Assembly: GCF_913061305.1 (NCBI RefSeq)
Contig: NZ_CAJXST010000005.1
Coordinates: forward strand, 186,001 to 250,000
Length of the DNA: 64,000 nucleotides
Reading direction: 5' to 3'
Source of the DNA: an uncultured Porticoccus sp.
GTDB taxonomy: Bacteria; Pseudomonadota; Gammaproteobacteria; Pseudomonadales; Porticoccaceae
This document shows positions 17,238-27,579 of this stretch, one piece after another. The notes beneath the pieces are model-generated. The model was not told where the DNA came from. It saw only the letters and a program-made list of their open reading frames with translations, and made no database searches. The first letter of the stretch is position 1. Each line of letters begins with the position of its first letter. Both the position numbers and the translations under genes were made by a program.

Positions 17238-19109
17238 TTACCACCTCTGTTCCTGATCGCCGGGCGGGTTAATACCGCGGCGTTCCTCGAATTCACGCTT
17301 TCTTGATTCATAGCGAAATTTTTCCCGCAGCAAGCCACCGGGGTCATCCGGGATTTTTCTCAGCCACTGCTCCATGGCCTGTTTTTCTTCCTCGCTCATT
17401 TCCGGCAGTGACCCCTGTGAGGGCTGTTCGCTTTCCTCCGCATCGCCGGGAGAGGGTTGCTGGTCGGTCGCCTGTTCGGAGGATTCTGGCTGGTTTTCCG
17501 TCTGCGGTTGTCCGCCTTCCTGTTCTCCTTCTTTTTCCCCTTCCTTTTTTCCAGAGTCAGGTGGCTCGGCACTATTCTGGTTATTGCTTCCGGACGGATT
17601 GTCAGAACCGTCATTGGCATCTTCGGGGTCCTGTTCGCCGGGCTGTTGCTGATTTTGCTGATCTTCAGGTTTTTCCTGGGGGTCTTGTTTTGGCTGATCC
17701 TGAGGACTTTGCTGATCTTGCGGCTGATTCTGTTGCTTGAGTTGTTCCACCAGTTCACGATTAAACTGGGCATCTTCCATTTCCGGTACCAGCGCCAGGG
17801 CCTGGTTGTAACTGGCAATGGCTTCTTCCAGCTTGCCGTCTTTTGCCAGTGCATTGCCGCGATTGTAGTGATCGATGGCTGAATCACCCTGATACAGTTT
17901 GGTGGCCTGGTCGTATTGACCATTGCGGTAAGCGGCGGCCGCTTTCCATTGCGTGTTATTGAATTTTTCCTGGGCGGTGGCGGTATCGCCTTCCTGCAAG
18001 GCCCGTGATGCCTGTTGGTCAGGTGTCAGCCAGAGATCATCCCAGCTCAGGGCCTGGGCGGGCACGGGTAGACCAAACAGTGGTGTCAGTATCAGACAAG
18101 CAAGGACTATGCCGCGACGTGAAGCCAGCACCAGTATCGGTAATAACAGCAGCACCAGCCAATAGCCCGTGTCATGCCAGCTATCGAAGTTGCGCTCAAG
18201 CTGACGGGTGGAAGAGTCTGGTCCGATTTTGAAGCCCTCCAGCAGGTAGTTGATATCGGTGTTATCTGCCGTGATGGCGGTGTAGCGGCCATCATGCCGG
18301 TTTGCCAGTTGTTTTAGCCCCCGCTCATCCAGATGCGGCACAACGATAGAGCCGCTGCTGTCCTTGGCAAATCCGCCGCCGCCAATAGGGATGGGCGCCC
18401 CCTCTGCAGTACCAATACCGAACACCGAGAGGCGGAAATCGCCCATACCGCGAAAGATACCACTCAGCTCATCCCGGGCGCGCTCGGCGACACCATCGGT
18501 TATTAACAGTATGTCCGCTCGGGTGGCTCCTGCATTGAGCGCCAGCTCCATGGCTTTTTGTGCGGCGGATTCAACATGGCTACCGGGGCCGGGCATGATG
18601 TTGGGGTCCAGAGCCGGAACCAGTGCTGCAAGCGTGTTGGCGTCGTCGGTGAGAGGGCTGACCACAAAGGCGTCGTCAGCGTAGGCGATCAACCCCGTTG
18701 CCCCCTCTTTGCGTTGCTGCAACAACTCGATCAGTTTCAGCCGTGCACGGGTAAGCCGGTTGGGTTTTTGATCTTGGGACAACATGGAGGGCGAGAGATC
18801 AAACAGGATAATCAGCGCGCTTTCCTGTTTGTGGATTGGCAGGGGTGTTCGGTCCCAGGTGGGACCAGCCATGGCAAGCGCAGCGATGATCCAGCCGAGG
18901 AGTGAAACCGCGACCAGTGAACGCCGTTTGTGGTGGGTGGATTCATCCAGTAGCAGTGGTAGCAGTTCCGGTGCAATGACCCGATGCCAGTTGCCCCGCC
19001 TGATCTGGGAGCGGTGTAACCACCAGCTGGTGAGCAGTGCCGGCAGAATGGCCAGCAACCAGGCCGGTCGCAGAAAATGAAAGTCGGACAGCGCTTGCAG
19101 CATGCTCAT
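17238..19109 (-). CDS. batB: BatB-BatC fusion: VWA domain plus TPR
   Basis: The 623-residue protein joins what are two genes (batB, batC) in other genomes. It has an N-terminal membrane segment, a von Willebrand A domain with a MIDAS motif (FDLSPSMLSQD, DxSxS) from about 90, and a hydrophobic segment near 315. One or two TPRs follow at about 380-460 (IDHYNRGNALAKDGKLEEA, ASYNQALALVPE). After this comes a long Q/P/E/D/N-rich low-complexity tract of over 100 residues, then a charged C-terminus. It overlaps batA by one base. The MIDAS suggests metal-dependent protein binding at the membrane. Confidence 0.9.
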   Translation of the reverse strand: MSMLQALSDFHFLRPAWLLAILPALLTSWWLHRSQIRRGNWHRVIAPELLPLLLDESTHHKRRSLVAVSLLGWIIAALAMAGPTWDRTPLPIHKQESALIILFDLSPSMLSQDQKPNRLTRARLKLIELLQQRKEGATGLIAYADDAFVVSPLTDDANTLAALVPALDPNIMPGPGSHVESAAQKAMELALNAGATRADILLITDGVAERARDELSGIFRGMGDFRLSVFGIGTAEGAPIPIGGGGFAKDSSGSIVVPHLDERGLKQLANRHDGRYTAITADNTDINYLLEGFKIGPDSSTRQLERNFDSWHDTGYWLVLLLLPILVLASRRGIVLACLILTPLFGLPVPAQALSWDDLWLTPDQQASRALQEGDTATAQEKFNNTQWKAAAAYRNGQYDQATKLYQGDSAIDHYNRGNALAKDGKLEEAIASYNQALALVPEMEDAQFNRELVEQLKQQNQPQDQQSPQDQPKQDPQEKPEDQQNQQQPGEQDPEDANDGSDNPSGSNNQNSAEPPDSGKKEGEKEGEQEGGQPQTENQPESSEQATDQQPSPGDAEESEQPSQGSLPEMSEEEKQAMEQWLRKIPDDPGGLLREKFRYESRKREFEERRGINPPGDQEQRW

Positions 19110-20098
19110 CAGCGGTTATCCCCGCGATTTGTCAGGGCTGCCATTGCAAAGCTGCAGAGCAGTGCGAACCCCAGCGGCCAGTAGAATAATGCTTTGGTCG
19201 GTCGCAGGGTTTCCGCTTCCTGGGCGATCGGTTCCAGCTTATCAAGCTGTCTGTAGATCGCCTCGAGCTCCTCCGGGTTGCGGGCACGGAAATACTGGCC
19301 ACCGGTTTTCTCGGCGATGGCAGTCAGGGTCGCTTCGTCCAGGTCGCTGGAGGGGTTGATCCGTCGCGTGCCAAAGAGGCTGCGCTCCAGCTTGACTTCT
19401 GCACCAATGCCGATGGTATGGATGACAATATTTTCCCTGGCCGCGATGTCGGCCGCTTCGAGTGGTTTAACCCGGCCGGCAGAATTGGCGCCATCCGTCA
19501 GCAAAATCAGGACCCGATGACTTTTGGGTCGAGGCTGCAGGCGTTTCACCGCCAGACCGATGGCATCACCAATGGCGGTGCGGTCGCCGGCAAAGCCAAT
19601 CTGGGCTTCATTGAGCAGCACATTCAGGGTCCTTCGATCAAATGTCAGCGGCGTCTGCAGGTAGGGGCGGGTACCGAACAGAATCAGCCCCATGCGGTCG
19701 CCCTGTCGGCGCTCGACAAATTCTCCGATTACCTGTTTGACGGCAGTGAGCCGGTCAACGGTATTGCCGCCTATCTGCATATCGGTTTCTTGCATGCTGC
19801 CGGAGATATCCACGGCCATCAGCAGATCCCGGCCAGTGCTGGGTATGGCAATGGGGTCGCCAACCCAGGTGGGACGGGCAGCCGCTGCGAGCAGAGCAAT
19901 CCAGGTGGCTGTCAGCAGTGCCAGTGCAAACCAGTGCCAGCTGCCGCCATTTTTTTGCACCGATACATTCCTCGACAGCGCCGAGTAGACGGGCACCTTC
20001 AGGGCCGGTGTCGTCGCCTCGGCTCGGCTGCGCAGCATCCGGTAAAGTACCGGCACCGGTAACAGGATAAACAGCCAGGGCCATTCAAACGTCAGCAT
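19109..20098 (-). CDS. batA: BatA-like VWA-domain membrane protein
   Basis: The 329-residue protein has an N-terminal membrane segment (FEWPWLFILLPVPVLYRML), a second near 55-75, and a VWA domain beginning MAVDISGSMQETDM with a complete MIDAS (DxSGS; later T and D in LLTDGANSAG). A C-terminal helix (ALFYWPLGFALLCSFAMAAL) follows. It precedes the BatB/C fusion and overlaps DUF4381 by seven bases, so translation is probably coupled. The pair of VWA proteins is the core of the MoxR-Bat module. Confidence 0.93.
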   Translation of the reverse strand: MLTFEWPWLFILLPVPVLYRMLRSRAEATTPALKVPVYSALSRNVSVQKNGGSWHWFALALLTATWIALLAAAARPTWVGDPIAIPSTGRDLLMAVDISGSMQETDMQIGGNTVDRLTAVKQVIGEFVERRQGDRMGLILFGTRPYLQTPLTFDRRTLNVLLNEAQIGFAGDRTAIGDAIGLAVKRLQPRPKSHRVLILLTDGANSAGRVKPLEAADIAARENIVIHTIGIGAEVKLERSLFGTRRINPSSDLDEATLTAIAEKTGGQYFRARNPEELEAIYRQLDKLEPIAQEAETLRPTKALFYWPLGFALLCSFAMAALTNRGDNR

Positions 20099-20583
20099 GA
20101 TTTACTCCGCTGATGTTGTTCAAGCCATCGTTTGATAGCGGTGTGCAGGGAAATAACCAGGTGGTCGATATTTTCCGGGTCAGCCCGATAGGGCAGGACT
20201 GTCAACTGTTGCTGTAGTGTTTCGTCAAACAGCGTTCGCCGACATTGCTGGTTAAGCCGTTGCAATAACTGTGGTGTCAGCTCCGACTCGAGGGCCTGAT
20301 CCGGATAGGCTGTTTTCGCGGTACGGCGCAGGAGTGCCAGCATGGCGTGGCAATATTCGAGCGGTTGTCCCGCCAGGGATTGCTCCAGCTCGGCCAGGCA
20401 ATGCAGTGCCTCCCGTCGATAGCGATTGTCCTGGTGCCGCTTTTTCAACCTCCAGAGACAGTAAGTCATTGCGCTCAATAGCAGTAGTGCCAGCAACCAC
20501 CAGCCCGGGGCAGGGGGCCACCAGCCGACCGGATCGGGCAGGTGAATGTCGCGCAACTGTGAGAGTGGATCCTGGGGATTCAT
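20092..20583 (-). CDS. DUF4381 membrane protein
   Basis: This 163-residue protein has one transmembrane helix (GWWLLALLLLSAMTYCLW, about 27-45) and a cytoplasmic helical domain. DPLSQLRDIHLPDPVGWWPPAPGWW at the N-terminus is the DUF4381 signature. It overlaps both neighbours (four bases with DUF58, seven with batA), the usual place of this family in MoxR operons. The precise function is unknown. Confidence 0.88.
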   Translation of the reverse strand: MNPQDPLSQLRDIHLPDPVGWWPPAPGWWLLALLLLSAMTYCLWRLKKRHQDNRYRREALHCLAELEQSLAGQPLEYCHAMLALLRRTAKTAYPDQALESELTPQLLQRLNQQCRRTLFDETLQQQLTVLPYRADPENIDHLVISLHTAIKRWLEQHQRSKSC

Positions 20584-21515
20584 GAGTGACGGCCGGTTTT
20601 TTTTCTGCTGTAAGTCTGTTGCAGGGTCGGTATGACAGAGGTTCCTGTTTCAAAAGTCATCAGCCCCATGCGCAATTGCGTGCACAGCTGTCGCAGCCGT
20701 GCCTGATGACGGAGAAAGTGCTGTTCAAACTCCTCGCGTAATTCACGACTTCGGGTGTTCAGTGAAAATTGCTGGTTACCGTCATTGACCTGGTAGAGGG
20801 CCGGGGGTGGCAACTGCTTTTCCAGTGGGTCATGGATTTGGCACAGGTTGACGTCACAGTGTCTGGCCAATTCGAAAAGGTGTTGTTCGCAGTCTTTGTC
20901 CAGGTCATGAAAGTCACTGATCAGAAACAGTGTTGAGCCGGGTAGTGCTACCCGCCGACTGTCCCGCATGATATCGACCATGCTGTATTTGCCGGGCACG
21001 GAGCGGGTCAGCAGTGCACTGAAGTCCCTTAACTGGTGGATCAACTGCAAGACGCTGTGGCTGCTGCGACGCGCGCGGATTTCGCGATGCTGCTCCGCAC
21101 CGATAATCAGTCCGCCAACCCGATCATTGGCGTTCAGCCCGGCCCAGCCGAGCGCTGCGGCCAGCTGACAGGCGGTGATGGATTTCAGCATTTTTGAGCC
21201 AAAGAACATGTTGGGGCGCAGGTCAGTAATCACCAGGATGGGTCGCTCCCGTTCTTCCCGAAACAACTTGGTGTGGGGCGTCAGGGTGCGGGCCGTGACA
21301 CGCCAGTCGATCGAGCGGATATCGTCACCGGGCTGGTATTGCCGGACTTCTTCAAAGTCCATGCCCCGGCCTCGCGTCCGCGAGTGGTGCCCTCCCATCA
21401 ACGAGGTTTTCGCCATTCGCCGGGGGAAGAATTTCAGGTCGCGCGTGCCGAAGCGCATGCCTACCAGGGTGGTGACATCGGCGATGGCGGGATTGTTGAG
21501 ATCGGGGTCGTCCAT
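20580..21515 (-). CDS. DUF58-domain protein of the MoxR operon
   Basis: The 311-residue protein has the DUF58 core GRGMDFEEVRQYQPGDDIRSIDWRVTAR around 50-75, then a VWA-like fold (LVITDLRPNMFFGSK; LFLISDFHDLD). It lacks transmembrane helices and is probably cytoplasmic. DUF58 proteins accompany MoxR ATPases almost universally and may link the ATPase to the VWA proteins. It begins three bases after the moxR stop. Confidence 0.93.
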   Translation of the reverse strand: MDDPDLNNPAIADVTTLVGMRFGTRDLKFFPRRMAKTSLMGGHHSRTRGRGMDFEEVRQYQPGDDIRSIDWRVTARTLTPHTKLFREERERPILVITDLRPNMFFGSKMLKSITACQLAAALGWAGLNANDRVGGLIIGAEQHREIRARRSSHSVLQLIHQLRDFSALLTRSVPGKYSMVDIMRDSRRVALPGSTLFLISDFHDLDKDCEQHLFELARHCDVNLCQIHDPLEKQLPPPALYQVNDGNQQFSLNTRSRELREEFEQHFLRHQARLRQLCTQLRMGLMTFETGTSVIPTLQQTYSRKKTGRHS

Positions 21516-21518
21516 TGA

Positions 21519-22478
21519 TCAGGCAGAGGGTACGTTGCTGATCAGGGTATCGATTGCCCGGTCCGGATTGATGCCGCTGGCCTCTGCTTCAAAACTCAGA
21601 ATAAGGCGATGGCGCAAGACATCGTGAATCACGCTGCGCACATCGTCCGGGGAAACGTAGTCGTGGCCCTTGAGCCATGCGCAGGCCCGGGCACAGCGGT
21701 CCAGCGATATGGTGGCTCTTGGGCTGGCACCAAAATCAAGCCAGCTGCCCAGTTTTTCGCAATAATCGGTGGGGTTGCGGGTGGCGAGGATCAACTGGAC
21801 GATATATTCCTCCACGGGTTCTGCCATGTGGACTGACAAAACTTCCTTGCGGGCTTCCAGCAGGGTCTCCTCTGAGACTTTATCGATGGCCGCTATCGGT
21901 TCGTGCAATGCCTCGTTGCGAGCCAGGCGCAAAATCTGCCGCTCGGCCTCTGCTTCGGGGTAGTCTACGTTGACGTGCATCAGAAAGCGGTCCATTTGCG
22001 CTTCCGGCAGCGGGTAGGTGCCCTCCTGTTCGATGGGGTTCTGAGTGGCCATGACCAGGAAAAGCCTGGGCAGTGGGTAGGTGCTGCGGCCCACACTGAT
22101 CTGGCGCTCTGCCATGGCTTCCAGCAGTGCTGACTGGACTTTGGCCGGCGCCCGGTTGATCTCGTCGGCCAGTACCAGGTTGTGAAAAATCGGTCCCGGC
22201 TGAAATTGAAAACTGCCATCTTCCGGGCGATAGATATCACTGCCGGTGATGTCGGAGGGCAACAGATCGGGCGTGAACTGGACACGGTGAAAATCACCGG
22301 TAATGCCATCCGCCAGGGTTTTGATGGCTTTGGTTTTTGCCAGCCCGGGGGCGCCTTCCACCAACAGGTGACCATCTGCCAGAATGGCAATAATCAGCCG
22401 GTCTATCAGGTGGGGCTGACCGACAATCTGGGTATTGAGATAATCGCGGAGCTGCAAAATTTTTTGCTGATGAGTCAT
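21519..22478 (-). CDS. moxR: MoxR-family AAA+ ATPase
   Basis: This 319-residue AAA+ ATPase has Walker A GAPGLAKT (about 39-46), Walker B LVLADEINRAPAKVQSALLEAM, sensor-1 LVMATQNPIEQEGTYPLPEAQMDRF, and an arginine-rich sensor-2 region. MoxR proteins act as chaperone-like remodelers with VWA partners. It is the first gene of the six-gene operon moxR-DUF58-DUF4381-batA-batB/C-batD, whose genes all lie within three bases of, or overlap, their neighbours. The promoter must lie in the 193-base gap shared with the divergent glutamate dehydrogenase gene. Confidence 0.96.
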   Translation of the reverse strand: MTHQQKILQLRDYLNTQIVGQPHLIDRLIIAILADGHLLVEGAPGLAKTKAIKTLADGITGDFHRVQFTPDLLPSDITGSDIYRPEDGSFQFQPGPIFHNLVLADEINRAPAKVQSALLEAMAERQISVGRSTYPLPRLFLVMATQNPIEQEGTYPLPEAQMDRFLMHVNVDYPEAEAERQILRLARNEALHEPIAAIDKVSEETLLEARKEVLSVHMAEPVEEYIVQLILATRNPTDYCEKLGSWLDFGASPRATISLDRCARACAWLKGHDYVSPDDVRSVIHDVLRHRLILSFEAEASGINPDRAIDTLISNVPSA

Positions 22479-22677
22479 GCTGATGCTTACTTCTTGTTAT
22501 AACGGTGGTCAGAGATTGTAATGCCTGGTGGCCGCTAACCCAAACAGGGCAATCATATGAGGTTAATCTAGACTGTAGGTAGCAGATGAAGTTCAGTTAT
22601 GGCTTATTCTGTCGCGCTGAGCACCGGGAATGATCAGGTAGCGGGCTTACTCATAAAAACACGGGAAAGGGGTGATC

Positions 22678-25600
22678 ATGCAGCGAGTTTTTGAAGGTGA
22701 TTTTTTTGCCTCCCTTGAAGCGCAGTTAATCGAAAAATATCCGGCGGAACTGGCAGAGCAGTTAGTGCCATTCTCCAGAAAAATCTTCGAACTGTTTCCT
22801 TTGCACGAGCTGGCCCATGAACAGCTGGATGATGTTCAGGGTTTTGTGTTCAGTCTGTACAACTTTACCCGCAAGGTGGTGCCAGATCGTCCTACTGTTC
22901 GCGTGTTCAACCCGGTCCTGGAGGAGGATGGCTGGGTCAGTGATGCCACTGCGTTGTTCATCCTGCAACGGGATATGCCGTTTCTGGTGGATTCTGTACG
23001 CATCCAGCTTAACCGTGCAGGACTCAATATCCAGCTGATCAAGAGCACGGTGTTTCAGGTTGTTCGCGATCAGAATGGCGTTCTGGTCGATCTGTTTGCC
23101 GACCCGTCAACGCCCGGTAGCCGCGCTGAAGCGCTGATCTATATCGATGTGGATCTGCGCACGTCGGGTGACGAGCATCAGTCGCTGGAGCACGACATAC
23201 TGGATGTATTGCGCGATGTCGAGGTGGTGACCGACGATTTTATCCCGATGTCGGAACGACTTGATCACGCAATAGCCGGTGTCAGGGAAAATCATGCAAA
23301 CCTACCGGTATGTGAGGCGGATGAACTGGCTGCCTTTCTCGAGTGGTTGCGTGACGGCGCTTTTATCTTTCAGGGTTGTTCGGAGTTTCGGCTTTTAAAA
23401 GAGCGCGGCTCGCCCGCGCTGAAACATCTCCCGGAACGGCAGCTCGGCATTTTTCGTCGCCATCAGATCGATATTGAAAAAAAGGCACTGAGCGAACTCA
23501 GCCCCGGTATCCAGGCATTTTACGAGGGCGATGCCCCGATGGCTTTTACCAAGTCATCCCTGCGCTCCAGGGTTCACCGACAGGCCTACTCGGATTTTAT
23601 TGTGCTGAAACACTATGACAAAAAGGGGGTTGTCATTGGTGAATACCTGTTTATGGGGCTTTATACTTCAGCGGTTTATAACGTCAGCCCATTCAAGATC
23701 CCGTTGATCCGCCAGCGCGTTCAAAACGTGCTGGATCGTACCGGTTTCAGTCCGGGCAGTCATGACTTCAAAGCGATCTCCCAATTGATTGAAGTTCATC
23801 CGAGGGACGAGCTTTTTCATTCCTCTGCCGATGAGTTGTACGAAACATTGGTCGGTATCTGGCAGATCAGTGAACGGCGTCTGGTGCGGCTCTTCATTCG
23901 GGTTGATCCTTTCGAGAAATTCGTCAACTGTCTGGTATACATGCCGCGGGATATCTACCGCACTTCCATTCGGACCGCGATTGAACACATGCTCAAACAC
24001 GAATTTGATGCCACCGAGTGCGAGTTCAATACCAGTTTCTCCGAGTCGCTGCTGGCTCGAACCCGGTTTGTGCTGAGGGTCAATTCCAGTCGCTACCGGG
24101 AAGTTGACCGGGAGCAACTGATCGGTCGGATTATTGAGCTGACTCTCGATTGGAATGACGAGTTAGAACGTGCGGCGCTGGATGAGTGGGGTGAGTCACT
24201 GGGCAGGGATATGGCCCGCATTTATCGGGATGCCTTCTCCGCCAGCTATATGGATCACTTTGATCACCGCTCGGCCATTCATGATATTCAGCTGTTCCAT
24301 GAGCTGAGCAATGATGCGGAAATTGCCACCGGTTTTTATCAGCAGGCGGGTGCAGACCAGAATGTCATGCGCTTCAAGCTGTTCCATCGCCACCACCAGT
24401 TAGAGCTCTCCAATCTTGTGCCGATGCTGGAAAATCTTGGTTTCAGGGTGTTGGGAGAGCATCCCTACCAGATTGCGCCGCGGCGGGGTGGCGAGATATG
24501 GCTACATGATTTCACACTGCGCTTCGGGCTGGACGTGGATGTGGATGTATCACTGGTCAGAAATACCTTTCAGGATGCGTTCAAAGCCGTCTGGTCCCAG
24601 CAAACCGAAAATGATCGCTTCAATCATCTGGTAGTCGGTGCCCGGCTGGACTGGCGAATGGTTTCCCTGTTGCGGCTGTATGCCCGCTACATGAAGCAAT
24701 TGGGTAGCAACTTCAGTCAGGATTTTATTGCGGATACACTCGCGGCCAATCTCGACATTACCCGAAACCTGGTGGCGCTGTTCCGCTGTCTGTTTGATCC
24801 CAAGATTGTGACCCCTCAGAGCGAAGAATATGGTCGTGCCGAGCGCCTCAATCAAAAAATTCTCGATGCGCTGGAGCAGGTCAGCAACCTCAATGAGGAC
24901 AAGGTGTTGAGCAGCTACCAGCAACTGATCAATGCCACCAAGCGCACCAATTACTTCCAGCTCAGTGCTGATGACCAACAAAAGCCCTGTATTGCGGTAA
25001 AACTCGCCCCCAGAGAAATCGCCGATGCGCCGGAACCGCGGCCGCTTTACGAAATTTTTGTCTATTCCCCACGGATGGAGGGTGTTCATCTGCGAATGGG
25101 CAAGGTGGCGCGGGGTGGACTGCGCTGGTCCGACCGTCTGGAGGATTATCGCACCGAGGTGCTGGGTCTGGTGAAAGCCCAGCAGGTTAAAAATGCAGTG
25201 ATTGTTCCGACCGGTGCCAAGGGTGGTTTTGTGGCGAAGCAGATGCCGCGCAATCCGGGTCGGGAAGAGCTGATGCAGGAGGGTATTGCCTGTTACCGTT
25301 TATTTGTCTCAGGGCTCCTCGATCTTACCGATAACGTGGTTGGTGCTGACATTGTTCCGCCGCCCTGTGTGGTCAGGCGCGATGACGATGACCCCTATTT
25401 GGTGGTCGCGGCAGATAAGGGAACAGCCACTTTTTCCGATTATGCCAATGAGTTATCGTTGGCCTACGGTCACTGGCTGGGTGATGCTTTCGCCTCCGGT
25501 GGCAGCCACGGCTACGATCACAAAAAGATGGGTATTACTGCCAAAGGCGCCTGGGTTTCAGTACAGCGCCATTTTCGAGAATTGGGGCTCAATACTCAGG

Positions 25601-27546
25601 CAGAGGATTTTTCGGTCATCGGTATCGGCGATATGGCTGGCGATGTGTTTGGCAACGGTCTGCTGATGTCCCGGCATATCAAGCTGGTGGCCGCGTTCAA
25701 CCACCAACATATCTTTATCGACCCCGACCCCGATCCCGAGGCGAGTTTTGCAGAGCGGGAGCGGTTGTTTCACCTCCCGCGTTCAAGTTGGGAAGATTAT
25801 GACCAGACGTTGATATCGCCCGGAGGTGGCGTTTTTTCCCGCAACGCAAAGCTACTCGAGTTGACCCCGGAAATTCAGGCGTCGCTGGATATCAGCCAGA
25901 CGGCACTCAAGCCCAACGAGCTGATCAATGCCCTGTTGAAAGCACCGGTTGATCTGATCTGGAACGGTGGTATAGGCAGTTACGTGAAGGCGGCAGGGGA
26001 AAGCCATCAGGACGTTGGTGATCGCGCCAATGATGCCGTTCGTATCGATGGCCGGGAATTGCGCTGCCGTGTATTCGGCGAGGGCGGCAATCTCGGCATG
26101 ACCCAACGGGGCCGCATTGAATATGCGCTCAAGGGGGGTGCCTGTAATACTGACTTTATTGATAACTCGGGAGGAGTGGACTGCTCTGACCATGAGGTCA
26201 ATATCAAAATTTTGCTGAATGGGCTGGTGCAAAGCGAAGATCTCACCACCAAGCAACGCAACCAGGTGTTGGTGAACATGACGGAGGAAGTGTCCGAACT
26301 GGTGTTGGCCAATAATTATCGCCAGACCCTGGCCATAAGCCTTGCGCACTACCGTTGTAAAACCAATTTTTCAGAGTATTGGCGGGCGATCGTGGACTGG
26401 GAAGCCAGTGGCCTGGTCGATCGCTCACTGGAGTATTTGCCCGACGACGAGACGCTCAAGGATCGTGAGAAACGTCAGCTTGGCCTGACGCATCCCGAGC
26501 TGGCGATTCTGGTGTCCTATGCCAAAATCCTGATTAAGGATGAGGTGCTCAAATCCGATGCACCAGAAGACCCCTATCTGACCAAAATGATTGCCGGGGC
26601 GTTCCCCAAGAGCCTCTCACAGAATTACCCCGACAGACTGTTACAACACAGTCTGAAGCGCGAAATTATAGCCAATCAGCTGGTCAACGAGATGGTCAAC
26701 CTGATGGGGGTCCCCTATTTTCAGCGGCAGATTGCCTCCACTGGTGCCAGTGTCAGTGATGTGATGCGGGCATTTGCTGTCGCCAGAGACCTGTTGCGCA
26801 TCGACCATTTCTGGAGACGGGTCGAATCCCTGGATTACCTGGTCCCGGCAGAGGTGCAATTCGAGCTGTTTCACGCCCTGATGCGTATGGGGCGTCGAGC
26901 CTCGCGGTGGGTATTGCGGAATCGCCGTTCCTGCCTCAACCCACAACAGGAAGTGCAAACGCTCAGGCCTAAACTGGTGGAGCTGCAGCTCCTGTTGCCG
27001 ACGCTGTTTCTTCGGGAAGAAGCCAATGACTGGCAGGAAGAAGTGCAGCGTCTGATCGAGCTCGGGGTGCAGGAGGATGTGGCGATGCTGGTGGCCAGTG
27101 CCAATTTTCTGTTTTTCGGCTTTGGTATTGCTGACCTGGCAGCCACCGACAGGAAACCTGTTGGCTTGGTATTGGAGCTTTATTTTAAACTGGGCACGGA
27201 ACTGGATCTCGATTGGTTTGGCGAACAGATTATTCATCTCGAACCGGACAATCGCTGGCAGGATTTCGCCCGTGAATCTTATGTGGATGATCTGGAGGGG
27301 CAGCGCCGCGCGTTGTGCGGGGCACTGCTGGCCGAGGTTAATGGCGTGAGGGATATCGATGGGGCGATCCAGGCCTGGAAAGCGACACACCCGCACCTGA
27401 TTGCCCGCTGGATGGATATGATGCATGAGCTGCACACTACGCCAGGTCGGGATTTTGCCATGTTCTCGGTGGCGCTGCGGGAGTTATTGGACCTTGTTCA
27501 GGCAACCATTAATCACCGTGAAACAGCGCCTTTTTGCGCGATTTGA
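22678..27546 (+). CDS. gdhB: NAD-specific glutamate dehydrogenase, 180-kDa class
   Basis: This enzyme oxidatively deaminates glutamate to 2-oxoglutarate with NAD+. Its 1622 residues match the large GDH class of Pseudomonas and Streptomyces (about 1600). The central catalytic domain has the substrate region RMGKVARGGLRWSDR and the lysine motif VPTGAKGGFVAKQ. The NAD-binding region includes GIGDMAGDVFGNG and WNGGIGSYVK. Large N- and C-terminal regulatory domains flank it. I start at the ATG at 22678, which has GGAAAGG seven bases upstream, rather than the in-frame GTG two codons earlier. It stands alone, and hairpins follow the stop. Confidence 0.97.
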   Translation: MQRVFEGDFFASLEAQLIEKYPAELAEQLVPFSRKIFELFPLHELAHEQLDDVQGFVFSLYNFTRKVVPDRPTVRVFNPVLEEDGWVSDATALFILQRDMPFLVDSVRIQLNRAGLNIQLIKSTVFQVVRDQNGVLVDLFADPSTPGSRAEALIYIDVDLRTSGDEHQSLEHDILDVLRDVEVVTDDFIPMSERLDHAIAGVRENHANLPVCEADELAAFLEWLRDGAFIFQGCSEFRLLKERGSPALKHLPERQLGIFRRHQIDIEKKALSELSPGIQAFYEGDAPMAFTKSSLRSRVHRQAYSDFIVLKHYDKKGVVIGEYLFMGLYTSAVYNVSPFKIPLIRQRVQNVLDRTGFSPGSHDFKAISQLIEVHPRDELFHSSADELYETLVGIWQISERRLVRLFIRVDPFEKFVNCLVYMPRDIYRTSIRTAIEHMLKHEFDATECEFNTSFSESLLARTRFVLRVNSSRYREVDREQLIGRIIELTLDWNDELERAALDEWGESLGRDMARIYRDAFSASYMDHFDHRSAIHDIQLFHELSNDAEIATGFYQQAGADQNVMRFKLFHRHHQLELSNLVPMLENLGFRVLGEHPYQIAPRRGGEIWLHDFTLRFGLDVDVDVSLVRNTFQDAFKAVWSQQTENDRFNHLVVGARLDWRMVSLLRLYARYMKQLGSNFSQDFIADTLAANLDITRNLVALFRCLFDPKIVTPQSEEYGRAERLNQKILDALEQVSNLNEDKVLSSYQQLINATKRTNYFQLSADDQQKPCIAVKLAPREIADAPEPRPLYEIFVYSPRMEGVHLRMGKVARGGLRWSDRLEDYRTEVLGLVKAQQVKNAVIVPTGAKGGFVAKQMPRNPGREELMQEGIACYRLFVSGLLDLTDNVVGADIVPPPCVVRRDDDDPYLVVAADKGTATFSDYANELSLAYGHWLGDAFASGGSHGYDHKKMGITAKGAWVSVQRHFRELGLNTQAEDFSVIGIGDMAGDVFGNGLLMSRHIKLVAAFNHQHIFIDPDPDPEASFAERERLFHLPRSSWEDYDQTLISPGGGVFSRNAKLLELTPEIQASLDISQTALKPNELINALLKAPVDLIWNGGIGSYVKAAGESHQDVGDRANDAVRIDGRELRCRVFGEGGNLGMTQRGRIEYALKGGACNTDFIDNSGGVDCSDHEVNIKILLNGLVQSEDLTTKQRNQVLVNMTEEVSELVLANNYRQTLAISLAHYRCKTNFSEYWRAIVDWEASGLVDRSLEYLPDDETLKDREKRQLGLTHPELAILVSYAKILIKDEVLKSDAPEDPYLTKMIAGAFPKSLSQNYPDRLLQHSLKREIIANQLVNEMVNLMGVPYFQRQIASTGASVSDVMRAFAVARDLLRIDHFWRRVESLDYLVPAEVQFELFHALMRMGRRASRWVLRNRRSCLNPQQEVQTLRPKLVELQLLLPTLFLREEANDWQEEVQRLIELGVQEDVAMLVASANFLFFGFGIADLAATDRKPVGLVLELYFKLGTELDLDWFGEQIIHLEPDNRWQDFARESYVDDLEGQRRALCGALLAEVNGVRDIDGAIQAWKATHPHLIARWMDMMHELHTTPGRDFAMFSVALRELLDLVQATINHRETAPFCAI

Positions 27547-27579
27547 ACGTTGCTTGGGGATGGCGGCACGGTACTGGTT

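Noticed and set aside
20580-22478. MoxR-VWA module as a possible novel defence system
   Set aside because: Gene order matches the widespread chromosomal MoxR-Bat operon; no nuclease or effector gene is attached.
26641-27435. Long open frame antisense to gdhB (264 codons)
   Set aside because: Shadow of the strongly biased gdhB codons; similar antisense frames occur inside mfd (48416-49177) and batA (19418-20062).
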